Positions 24,112 through 34,172 of a stretch of 64,000 nucleotides of DNA are shown piece after piece (the first letter of the stretch is position 1; each line of letters starts with the position of its first letter). The stretch lies in contig JADLSH010000388.1 in assembly GCA_016169945.1 (NCBI GenBank), forward strand, positions 2,328,001 through 2,392,000, given 5' to 3'. Under the pieces are notes generated by a model. The model worked only from the letters and a program-made list of their open reading frames with translations. It made no database searches and was not told the DNA's origin. Made by a program: the position numbers and the translations under genes. Origin of the DNA: Trachythela sp. YZ-2020 (taxonomy: Eukaryota > Cnidaria > Anthozoa > Malacalcyonacea > Clavulariidae).

Positions 24112-24335
24112 TGCTTGTCACGAGGGGCAAATCACTGATTTAAATCTCGTACACCTTCAGAAAAATCATACAAAAAATCACAAAAAAATATCAAAAAATC
24201 ACAAAAAAAATCACGAAAAAATTAGCAAAAAAATCACAAAAAAAGACAAATCGCAAAAATATAGAAAAATGTGATTTTTTAATCACATGATTTTTTAATC
24301 TCGTACACTTTTAGGAGTGATTTGCCCCTCGGCTT
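24112..24335. repeat. AAAAATCAC microsatellite between inverted GAGGGGCAAATCACT ends
   Basis: A run of about 130 bp of aaaaatcac-type units lies between cgaggggcaaatcactg and agtgatttgcccctcg, which are inverted copies. The word taatctcgtacac also flanks it on both sides. A microsatellite appears to have grown inside a small foldback element. Confidence 0.8.
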
Positions 24336-24507
24336 GTGATACCCCCTCCTCCTCTTGTGTCAATGTGTTATTCTTGTGTAAGTCGAATACCTCCCCCCCC
24401 TACCACCCCATGGTATTCCGACACCGCTTCAAAATCCAAAGTTTGACTCTCGGTTTGACTACCACTTCCCATTCCGCTTCGAGGAATTCCAATGGCCCTT
24501 CATGAAA

Positions 24508-26245
24508 TCATTCAATATTAAAAATTAAAGTAGACCACGCAATTACGCAGCAAACCGACGAATGAAATCTGAAAAATATAGTCATTGGGTGGACAATGTA
24601 TCCAATGGTTTTCAAATCGTGCTGCATTCTTATATACATTTCGCCAGGTGTTGTGATAACCACTTCAATAAAGAACGAATCCTGGAACCACAAAACAAGA
24701 TTTGTTATCAGCAGGAACAAAACACATTGACAAAGCCATACGGAGGATTGACCTGCGTAGGTCAATTAAGGTCGTTGTTTGGAATAAATGTTGTAGGATT
24801 GCCAATATATCATTTGCAAGATCAAGAAACCTAGAACCATTGTTTAAATCGCTCATTAAGCTATAAGCATGAAAGCCTTCCCAGAGCAGAATTCCTGCCA
24901 GAGAGAAATAAAGCAAGATATCTTCATGATCAAGTGAAAAGTGTTTGGCGTCACGTTGGTGCGATTGTAAGGACAGTTGACAAATATAACACGCAGAAAC
25001 TTGAGTAAAGTAGAGGATGAAAATCCCAACTGAATACGCTATATGATAACCTTGATGGCTTGCACCTGTGTCAATCGACATTAAAGCCAAAACCATAAAC
25101 AATGCAGCAAAGCAACCACCAATGAAACAGCCGAGCCCCGAGCTTGGATTATCTGATCTAGATATTCCAGTAGTATTAATTGTTGTATTGTTTGTGTGGG
25201 TAGTCTCAGATTGACTGTTTTCAAGCGTATGACTAGCTTCTTTTATATGGCAATAACAGGTATAGCAGTGGCGTTGCGCTAAACTTATACCCGTTTCTCT
25301 TTTGCTCTGTAACAAGTTATTCCATATTTGATAAAACAAACTAGCAGCTAGCAGCAAATATTCTACGAAAAGCGGCGTAAAGTACTTCTCCCAACGGCCT
25401 AGATGTATGGGATAATGTATACATTCGTCCGGCATCTCCGCAACCTGTTCAGAACACAATGTCCAAAACCATAACCCCAAATTAGTTCCAAGAAGATGCG
25501 CCAGAGTGACTTGAATGTACGGTGTGTCTTCCGGAATTCTCGCTTTGTAAAAATAGTGAAGGAATAGTATTTGTGACACGATAAACATAGCTTTCATGGC
25601 TGCCACAATTACATCTAGTATTTGCCCGCATGAAACATAGTCGATAACAACACAAACACTGTAACCAAAACTTGAGAAACCAAAGAGATACGTGCCGCCT
25701 TCATAAAAGATACGTACTAATGTACTGCGCGAGTGAGGAAATCTCACCGTCTCGTATAAATACGACATTAGAATAATGGCGACGACCATACTTAAAATTA
25801 CAAAACATTTTTGAATGTCTTCAGCCATTGAGAAGTGAACACTCTTTAAAGCTACCACCAAATTGAGCACCACAGTAGCGCAAAGATATGCGTATAGATA
25901 CATGATACCAGTTTGATACCTGAAATATCGGCGTCGTCCATTTATTGCGCGCGTTAATACCGAACACGGTAGGCAAAAACATCGTAAAATTGCTTCGAGT
26001 TTTCCCCCAAGAAATGCACACCACGAACCGGCGTATAAATCTCGAATATTCTCCCATTGGTCAAGTAATGTTGATGATAATGTATAGTACCAATTTTGGC
26101 GTATTATACTTTCTGTAGGGGTAACAGGCCGTTGACTTGCTTCACTGGTGTATCTTGAGCCAGAATTTCCAGTTCCCAATAAATACGATGATACGCTTGG
26201 TTCGTTTGATTCTGTGGTTCTACTACTTTGTCCAGTACTAGCCAT
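24508..26245 (-). pseudogene. Otopetrin A1, intronless, 3' frameshift by 17-bp deletion
   Basis: Otopetrins are multi-pass proton channels. The start ATG is at 26243-26245. The first 490 or so codons match A2 (37409-39187) closely, including HLLGTNLGLWFWTLCSE, FVEYLLLAASLFYQIWNN, LDHEDILLYFSLAGILLWEG and HLFQTTTLIDLRR. Just after LIDLRR, near 24752, 17 bp present in A2 are missing between two cgca(a)gg words. The open frame then runs into a foreign tail and stops at 24665. The original frame continues to 24508 as VWLCQCVLFLLITN, DSFFIEVVITTPGE and FFRFHSSVCCVIAWS. The last two membrane helices are thus lost from the product. It could still be expressed as a truncated protein; assembly error is another possibility. 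Confidence 0.9.
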
Positions 26246-27735
26246 GACAAGCTTTCAAAGAAATCTGGGTTTAAACACTATTATCTCAGATTCTCAGATC
26301 AAAGTTTCAAATTCTTGGAATCAACCACAGCTTAGCTTCCGGGTAAAGTTCTCATGTAATCTGTGCAAGGTAAGGCCCATACAGAGTAGCGACTTTATAG
26401 TTACATCTGTGTATACAAATATACAAGAATTGTTTCAAGCACAATGATTTATGATTAACCTGTTTATTTCAGCTAACCGAGGAGAGTGCAAATTCAAATC
26501 TATACGGAGACTATATATGCATCGCATATTTAAGCGTATGAGATGGTATATAATGTTCCCGTGACGATGGCTCTACAATAGAGTTGAGACAGTGTCCGTG
26601 TGTGTAGCAAATTCGTGGAAAGGTTTTCAGTTTTTTCAACCATAGTTGGCCCACAATTTAGCTTTCACTTGAAGCATTACTGTGCCTTTACAGATGAACA
26701 AGTTTAGACCCGCACAAATAGACAAGCTATTTTACTTTACAACTGGCAAGTCTCCCCTAAGATTTGAATATTCATCAAAACCTCAGAAGAATCATGCATA
26801 CTCAGTGGCATAGCCAAGGGGGGGGGGGGGTGCTCTGCAACAACCCATCAGATTGAATGATAGAATTCAACTAGCCAATCAATTTAAAGAAAAATGTGAT
26901 CTGGCAAATGAAGAAATCTATTCACCATACTATGCTATGGCATTTCAGGGAGTATCGTGGGTGTGTCAATTGTAAACAAAGACTAATTAAATACCTCTTC
27001 CGGTTTAAAAAATTATTTAGATTAATAGATTTCAGAATGAATATAATAAAGTGGAAATTGAACAGTTCAATTACCATTATATATGCCATATGGGTTTGAA
27101 TTCGAGGATGCAGACTAGTGCCTGGTGAAGACAATGGATTTTTGGCATACTGAAGCAATAATCCAATGGCATTGTCTCGTCCAAACACTCAACCGTACCT
27201 TCGAAATTTTAATAAACAAAATTTGAAAAGATTTGATATTTGTGCACGGTGAAGTCGTCTCAACATAAAATCGTAGCTCATTCTAGACGCTTTGAAGTTT
27301 GCCAGTTTCCAGACTTGGAAGCTCAACAATAATAGCTCCACTTGTTAGAGCGTCAGCACGGGTCGCTAAATACGCGGGTTCAAATCTAGGCTAAGATTAT
27401 AGCTCAGATTCTGGGGTCTCAGCTGGTAATCGAGGCTAGTTCAAATCTGGCTCGAGTCAAGTTATGTCGACAAATCAGCGTTGGGTATTGTTAGGCATAC
27501 TTGGAAAAGACTAGTAGGTTCTTACGCATTCTCATAGTTATTAATTACCCGAAATGCCCTTCCTTGAATTTTAGCCGGAAGCTGGCAAACATTTATTTAA
27601 ATCGATATTTCATAGAATTAGAATACTTCGAAATAGCTCTATTGGTTTATTTTAATTCGCTTGTTCGGTCATTCTAATCAGCTGTTCGAAGGGGATGTTC
27701 GATTTGAAGTTGCTGAGAGAATTGAAACATTTTCA
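26246..27735. promoter_or_regulatory. Divergent intergenic region of otopetrins A1 and B1
   Basis: This 1.49 kb lies between the start codons of A1 (minus) and B1 (plus) and must contain both promoters. It is the mirror image of 35901-37408, with matching blocks such as ctgagaatctgagataat, agcttccgggtaaa, agctaaactgtggttgg-like sequence and acttcaaagcgtc, showing that it was copied together with the genes. A tRNA-like piece is at 27344-27400. The G-tract at 26820 is simple sequence. Confidence 0.75.
27344..27400 (+). repeat. tRNA-like fragment (SINE head or tRNA relic)
   Basis: tagctccacttgttagagcg resembles a polymerase III A box, and cgcgggttcaaatctagg a B box. The same block is at 36520-36590 on the opposite strand in the mirror arm, where the A-box side reads tagctcaatagcacactggc. 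It does not fold into a convincing full tRNA. Confidence 0.5.
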
Positions 27736-29436
27736 ATGGCCGATGGTGGCATAGTAGAACAGCAACCAGCTCCGAACGGGTATGCAAATTTATTGCAGGA
27801 CCAAGAACAGAATGATGAGCCTGTGCATCAACTAGATGCCTGGTACCTTGATTTACTAGCAACGCTTTGTTCACAGTGTCATAACATTATCATGTTATGT
27901 ACAGGTCCGTGGCTGGCAATCGTTGGTGGTAAACTAGAAGCATTAGTTCATTGCCTATGCCTACCTTGTATTGTATTAATACAGGCAGTGAACGAACAAC
28001 GCGCTAATTTCAGACAATCTGGTATCGTATATCTACACCTATTTCTCAGTATAACAATCGTTATTAATTTAGTTGTCCCGCTAAGGCGAGTCATTGTTCC
28101 AAACGCTGGGAATATACAACAATATTTCGTGCTTGGATGTATAGTGCTAGCGATTGTGAAGATGTTTTATCTGTGGTTATTTACGTGCGGTCACGAGACT
28201 CTTACATATCGCGATTGGACATTACGTGCAGGCTACCCACCCGACGCCTTGATGCGGGTTTTCTACCAAGGCGGGTTATATCTTTTTGGATTCTTGAGTG
28301 TCGGTTATAGCTTAGGCATTGCGATTGATCATATAACTTGTGGTGAACAGGTTGCGGCCACAGTAAATGCTATGAAAGCCCTGTACATTGTAGTACAAAC
28401 ACTATTCCTAAGGAAATTCTACAAAGCTAGAATTCCGGATGACACCACTGTCATTCAAATTGTCATGGCGCATCTTTTGGGAACTAATTTAGCATTGTGG
28501 TTTTGGACTCTGTGTTCTGAAGAAGTCAGTGAGTTGGCAGCTTGCACAAGCTACCCCTTTCCACTTAGAAATGCCGAGAAATATTTTTCGCCGCTTTTTG
28601 TAGAATATTTGTTGATAGCAGCCAGTTTGCTTTACCAAATATGGCAAGATTTGTTACCGACTCAGGCGGTCGCCGCGCCGCACGCGGATGCCGGTGAAGC
28701 GGATCAACGACGCGACGAAGGCCGCGGCGCGGACGGAACAAGAGCGGCCGTGGCTAGAAGTTTAGGCTGTGGCATACCTATAGGTTGTTGCTTTGGTGTT
28801 GTGTTTATACTCCTCGTCATCGCGTCAGCCGCCGATGGTGAGGCGCATCAAATCTATCACGTTGCATACTCAGGCGGAATTATAACCCTCTATATTACAC
28901 AAATTTTTACATGCTATATCATTCTGTTGTCTACAAAGTCACTGGATTGGGACCACCAGAGAACCTCACTAGACCACGACGATGCCTTGTTATACATTTC
29001 CTTAATCGGTAGCCTTTTGTGGGAGGGATTTCATTTATACAGTTTGATCTTGATTGAGTTCAACCCAAATCTTGAACATGGCTTAGTCGCTGATACAAAC
29101 GTTCGCCACATAGACATCGCCGCAGACACGCTAGCAATGCTGGAGTACGTCTTTCAAACAACCACACTAATAAATCTTCTACGACATCAGCCGACAAGAG
29201 GTCGGAGGACGGCGTGGATCAGTCAATGTGTTCTATTCTTGTTTACCACCAACATTGGCTTGTGGATTGAAAATTCATTTTTTGTTGAAATCGTTATTAC
29301 AACGCCCGGAGAAAAATACAGTTCGATTCAGAAAAATTTAAAACCCATCGGATACATCCTACATCCGTTGAATATATTTTTCAGATTTCATTCCGCCGTT
29401 TTCTGCCTCATCGCCTGGTCGACTTTTAAAAGTTGA
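27736..29436 (+). CDS. Otopetrin B1, intronless proton-channel family protein, 566 aa
   Basis: I chose the ATG at 27736 (MADGGIVEQQPAPNGYAN) because it aligns with the start of B2. Family hallmarks, in order: KLEALVHCLCLPCIVL, VYLHLFLSITIVINLVV, HLLGTNLALWFWTLCSE, FSPLFVEYLLIAASLLYQIW, YSGGIITLYITQIFTCYI, LDHDDALLYISLIGSLLWEG, FQTTTLINLLRHQ, TNIGLWIENSFFVEI and ILHPLNIFFRFHSAVFCLIA. About 12 membrane helices are expected. The loop near residue 320 lacks nine residues with the CxxCxC motif found in B2 and the A genes, and is rich in Asp, Arg and Gly codons of high GC. It is divergent from A1. Which ions it conducts cannot be told from sequence. Confidence 0.9.
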   Translation: MADGGIVEQQPAPNGYANLLQDQEQNDEPVHQLDAWYLDLLATLCSQCHNIIMLCTGPWLAIVGGKLEALVHCLCLPCIVLIQAVNEQRANFRQSGIVYLHLFLSITIVINLVVPLRRVIVPNAGNIQQYFVLGCIVLAIVKMFYLWLFTCGHETLTYRDWTLRAGYPPDALMRVFYQGGLYLFGFLSVGYSLGIAIDHITCGEQVAATVNAMKALYIVVQTLFLRKFYKARIPDDTTVIQIVMAHLLGTNLALWFWTLCSEEVSELAACTSYPFPLRNAEKYFSPLFVEYLLIAASLLYQIWQDLLPTQAVAAPHADAGEADQRRDEGRGADGTRAAVARSLGCGIPIGCCFGVVFILLVIASAADGEAHQIYHVAYSGGIITLYITQIFTCYIILLSTKSLDWDHQRTSLDHDDALLYISLIGSLLWEGFHLYSLILIEFNPNLEHGLVADTNVRHIDIAADTLAMLEYVFQTTTLINLLRHQPTRGRRTAWISQCVLFLFTTNIGLWIENSFFVEIVITTPGEKYSSIQKNLKPIGYILHPLNIFFRFHSAVFCLIAWSTFKS

Positions 29437-29877
29437 ACGAATGTAAATTATAGAGTCCTCAAAGTTTGCCCGGATGAATCTTGAGTACACAAAGATTTTT
29501 TTGTTTGCAATGCGCGTTTCATGCAGCGAGTTTCAAGCAATACATAAGAATTAAGGAAGTAGAATTCGATGACATTATAAAAACATATAGGAATCGAGAA
29601 TTTTCCAAATATGCCAATCGCCAAGTATTATATTCCGAACAAAATCATCTTTGTGTACTCAAGATTAATTTAATGAAACAACAACACTTACGCCTTGTTG
29701 GTTTTCACGCCAAAGCCATGGATTGGCGGATTGCTACATGATTTTTCATAGAAGAAACTCGACAATGTATTGCAATATAAAGTTTACTGAAGTTTAAACG
29801 TGCATATATTATGCGAACCCGACTAACAATCGAGTCAACTGATTAACACCACTGTCATATCTTTAGATTGGGCTTTT

Positions 29878-30365
29878 AGGGCCTGTTTACATGGAGGTAG
29901 GGTAACCCTAGCAGAAGGGTTGTTACCCTAGTCTAATGTAAATTCCGCTTAGCGTTTACATGCGCGCTAGGGTTACCCTAGGGGTAGGGTTACCCTACCA
30001 AACAGATAGGGTTACCCTGTTATCCTGGCGGAAGGGCTATGTTTTTGTTTACATAAGCCATGTAAACGCCTCGGGTAGGGTTATCCTATCAAGCGGGTTA
30101 TGTTTTATTCGCTCTTTACACTGTGATTATGGCGTCGCAAGACAACTATGGAAAATGTATATCAGCCCGGCGAGTATTTTAGGAAACATCAAAAATAAAT
30201 AAATTGCAATTTCAAATACAGTCAGCTTAGCGACCACGCAAGGTAGGGTTACCCTACTAAGCAACATAACCCTACCAGTAGGGTAACCCTACCTCATGTA
30301 AACACTCGTTATTTTTGTACCCTCTTGGTAGGATAACCCTAGTGCTAGGGTAACCCTCGGGGAGG
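29878..30365. mobile_element. Foldback element made of GGGTTACCCTA words
   Basis: It starts ttagggcctgtttacatgg, a Harbinger-like end preceded by TTA. It then strings together permuted tagggttaccctag, ggtagggtaaccc and cataaccctacc words on both strands, with tgtttacat spacers. Mirrored atgtaaacact words lie near 30295. Non-coding; the open frame at 29960-30202 is incidental. Confidence 0.75.
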
Positions 30366-30559
30366 GGGGTGGGGGAGGGGGGTATAATCAAGTTGTGTGA
30401 TATCATGGCAATAGATAGATAGATGATTTAATAACTTATAACTCGCAGCCTCTGTACTATACTTCAGCTGAATAACGTTAAGTTTACAGAAATATTAAAC
30501 AATAATTTAGGTTAAATAATTTAGGTGTCCATATAAAAAGAAATATAAAATTAATGAAA

Positions 30560-31560
30560 TTGTTTATGCTAAGTATTTACATAGGCTAAAAACACATTAG
30601 GTATGACTATGTTCCATATATTTACTACAATTACAATTAATGAAATCGTTTTTAAATCTAATTGTCTTATAGTTAGGGACTTGAAATGTTCTTCTTTCTC
30701 TTAGAGATACCTCAGAAGAGTTTAATGGCGGTAATAAATGATATAATTTGTTTTGTGGATCATTAACAATATTCTCAAAAAGTTTAAGGACCGTTCATTT
30801 TTTATCTGGGACGGGGGGCTGGTGGAATTTAGCGAGCCCTCTTAAATATTTGGCATGGCCCACCCCTTCATACTCAACTTTTTCCCAGTGGCCCACCCCT
30901 AAATAATCATATTTTTCAGATGACCCCCCCCTCCCTACCTTCTCTCCTAAAAAATCCAAAGTACATGTAACCTTAAAATCTCGTTTTTTAGAGCAAAAAG
31001 CTTTGTGATCATTGGCTGACATTTAATACTGTAAATATATTTTCAAGTTATACCTAGCAACAGATAGAACAAGCTGTAACTATGTTGTAATATCTTGCTC
31101 AAGATGTGTCAGAATCTATTTGAGCAGCAGTTGCAAGATTGAACCTAACTACGTAGTCTACGTCATCATTCTATGGGTCTTGGATGGCCCACCCCCTATT
31201 TCCACCAGCCCCCCCTCCCAGATAAAAAATGAACGGTCGAAACGGTCCCTTAGTTCTCAGGTTTTGTCTTCGGTCGGCCAGTGACACAAGACCTAGTTCG
31301 TTAAGTGCATTTTCATACCGATGTTCAGGAAATATTATCCTGCAAACCCGTTTTTGAAGTTTTTCGAGATCATCCGAAAGATATTTTGGAAGAGAGTCAT
31401 GAAACACTTCACACGCATCTGGCCGAATACAAGTGACATAAAACAAAAGAAGATCTTTTGGTGGTAATTTAGCTCGTTTCAGTTGTATCAGAAAATATAA
31501 CAATGCATAACCAAATATAGGTAGTAGATACAACCTGACCTCTAAACTTCATATAATTAT
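30560..31560 (-). pseudogene. LINE ORF2 3' fragment, interrupted by a foldback
   Basis: On the minus strand, 31254-31533 encodes reverse-transcriptase C-terminal sequence: KRAKLPPKDLLLFYVTCIRP, FHDSLPKYLSDDLEKLQKR and LNELGLVSLADRRQNL. After the insertion at 30787-31253, the same open tail resumes at 30780-30600 (NDPQNKLYHLLPPLNSS and RRTFQVPNYKT). It resembles, but is not a copy of, the 12306-16958 element. Dead fragment. Confidence 0.8.
30787..31253. mobile_element. Foldback inserted in the LINE fragment
   Basis: Ends taaggaccgttcattttttat and ataaaaaatgaacggtcgaa are inverted copies, followed by mirrored ctgggacggggggctgg and ccagccccccctcccag. Inner ggcccaccccttc and ggcccaccccct words also face each other. 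Confidence 0.85.
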
Positions 31561-31637
31561 GTCCGATACAGCCATCTTTTGTCAGGTGTGGAAGCAATTT
31601 TCCCTTTCGTAAACGGTCAGCTCGTCCCCAACGGCAC

Positions 31638-32105
31638 AGAATACTATACAGAAAGTCATCTCCATATTGTCACAGAGTAATCACATACAGAGGTTCATCT
31701 TCATGTCGGCACCTTTGATGTCGGCGTAAGGGCTTTTTCGGCAAAGTCCGTCATGTTCTTAGCCAGTCCAGTAAAGAGAGGCCGTCAGCATGAATTTTTT
31801 ACGTAAACTGCGCATGTGCAGGTACTGGCTAAGAACATGGCGGCCAGTAAAAAACACCTTACGGTTTTTCCGCGAAGATGAACCTCTGTATGTGATTACT
31901 CTGTGATATTGTTTTTGCGTAAGTGCTATTCGTCATCTATTCGCCACTCAGCAAGTGCCCTAAACAGAAGCAGTCACCCCCCTGGAAATATAGCCATTTT
32001 GAATGTTTCCAGGGGGGTGACTGCTTCTGTTTAGGGCACTTGCTGAGTGACGAATCATGACGAATAGCGCTTACGCAAAAACAATATAGAGATGACTTTC
32101 TGTGC
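31638..32105. mobile_element. Foldback MITE with two other foldbacks nested inside
   Basis: The outer element equals that at 8990-9166. It is cut by one insert at about 31673-31906 (ends tcacagagtaatcacatac and tatgtgattactctgtga). A second insert is at about 31961-32033 (ends aaacagaagcagtcaccccc and gggggtgactgcttctgttt). Comparing with the intact copy gives the order of insertion directly. Confidence 0.9.
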
Positions 32106-32109
32106 CAAC

Positions 32110-33296
32110 GGTCAGCTCGACCCACCTCGCACAGCATGCTGGGAATTTACCTCAGAATTCCATACGACGATATCTAAGTCTGCTATATTTAATTAACCTA
32201 AACAACTTATTAGCATTTCAATATCTTAACACACGGTTTCTTATCACTTATATAAAAATATATCTTCCTACAGAAAGAGTTTTTTTGGTGGTGAAAAAGG
32301 TGTCAGATGGTAAGCCATACCCTAACTCAGATAATCTGCTTTTTCCTTCTTGGTAACAAAATAGAAAAAATTCCTGTGTACACCAATTTTCTGCATTAAC
32401 CCTGCTGCCACTACCAAATAGTAGATTTATACCATACAGTGCAAATGAATACTTAAAATTTAACGGTTCTTCTGGTGCTGCCGGTCATTTTCCAGCACTG
32501 ACGTAACCGATTATCAGATGGTGTCACGAGCTTTGCACATCCTATTGCCTTGTTGCCGCGCTCTTCTAAAAGCATTTTGAAAGCGTTCTAAGCATATTTT
32601 TTACTTCCCAAACAGGCAAAAAGAATATATCGAAAATGGTAGCCTTTTGCGCAAGATACAATCTCTGAAATTATCGTAACATACTTTAGAGAAAAAGTCT
32701 TTATTTGGCACTATGTATTGGCGCTTACGTAAACGGATAGTGAGAAGTTAAGGCAAATTCTCTTTTTATTTGAAATACATTATTGTTAATAGATAATAAT
32801 TGACAAAAATAAGTAGTAATAATAAACAATTTAGTTCATCATATCAGATTCTAATCCTTGGAATTCCTTATAAAGTAATAAAAACCAATGTCTGGATTTG
32901 TCTTATATTTTACAACTATTAAAAATACGTGATTCAGAAGTGAAGTCGTCGAGATTAAAAAATGTATAAGGTAGATTTAGTAGCGTCTTAAAATACAGGA
33001 AATGTTCGCATGAGTTTCATATGTGTTTCTTTATTTCTGATGATTCCTTGTTGCGGGCATTTCTTGTCCTTAGACCGCGACAGGGACACATATATAAACT
33101 CACGCGAACACTTCCTCGATTATAAGACACTACTACCAGAGTCGTAGCCACGGGCGACTCCCCCCACCTTCAGGACCACCTTCGAGATATGTTTAAATCC
33201 GATGACAAATGTTTGGGGGGGGGGGGACGTGTGCACAACATTTTACCGTCGCTAGCAAATTTGATTGCATTTCCGGCATTCTAAGAGGCCTCAGAT
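32110..33296. other. AT-rich spacer with no recognisable gene
   Basis: This stretch in the centre of the otopetrin inverted duplication has no convincing exon on either strand, no long palindrome and no satellite apart from a G-run near 33220. The short open frame at 32102-32356 has no family features. Confidence 0.6.
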
Positions 33297-33572
33297 ATCA
33301 GGATGTGTTCGCACTGCTTGTTCCCAGCTTGTTAACAAGTTGCCAACGGCTTGTTGACAACTCGCTACAATGTCGTTGACTCAACAGATTTGTTACAGGT
33401 TGTTCCAACAACTTGTTATCGTCCTGCAATTCAACAACCTTTTTAACAAGTTGTGAGTGGCAACCTTGTAGCAACTTGATAAAATGACAGCATTGCTACA
33501 ACTTGTTGACAAGCTTGCTACAAGTCTGTTGCGAACACATCTTGTTGATATGATGTGAGATTTTTACGTGTG
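33297..33572. mobile_element. CAACTTGTT-word element, solo copy
   Basis: It begins tcaggatgtgttcgcactgc and ends gttgatatgatgtgagattt followed by ttacgtgtgt. The interior is a chain of permuted caacttgt, gttgacaact and aacaagttg words. It is close to the copies at 44728-45246 and 51628-51900. Confidence 0.85.
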
Positions 33573-33692
33573 TAACCTGATTGATCCGTCCTGGAAGATA
33601 TCAGGTATGGTTTGTGAGTTTCAGTACAGATCGCGCTATTCTAGCTGGTTCGTCTGGATAGTTCGTCTTGTGTTTACACAAGACATATGATC

Positions 33693-34126
33693 CGTTAGGG
33701 GCTGTTTATATGAAACCCGGGCTGACTCGCTGGCCGGGCCAGCCCGGTAAGCGGGATGAATTTGTCTTGTGTTTATATGAGAAAATTTCATCCCGGCAGG
33801 CGGGATGATTCTGTTGTTTTGACCTTTGACATTGTTTTGACAGTTCTTAAAAATAGCTCGCAGACAAATTGGCAGCGGCGTCTCTTTCAACTTTCATCCC
33901 GGCAACCGGGCTGGCCCGGTTAGTGAGTATTTATATGGGGAAATTTTCATCCCGGTAAGCGAGATCTCGCCTTTTTCAAGCGAGATCTCGGGAACCGGGC
34001 CAGCCCGCTTGTCCATATAAACGCACAGTAGTTTTTACTATAAAATCAATTACACGGCGAGATCTCGCTAAGCGGGCTGGCCCGGTCAGCGAGCCAGCCC
34101 GGCTTCCATATAAACAGGCCCTTAGA
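33693..34126. mobile_element. Foldback element made of GGGCTGGCCCGG words
   Basis: It begins ttaggggctgtttatatga and ends tccatataaacaggcccttag, inverted ends with TTA at the borders as in Harbinger-type MITEs. Inside, gctggcccggt, catcccggcaa and cgagatctcgc recur in both orientations. The local GC content is well above its surroundings. Confidence 0.85.
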
Positions 34127-34172
34127 CGTATGCTGGAGATGCGTCTTGAAGGATGATTCGTCTTAAATCAGC

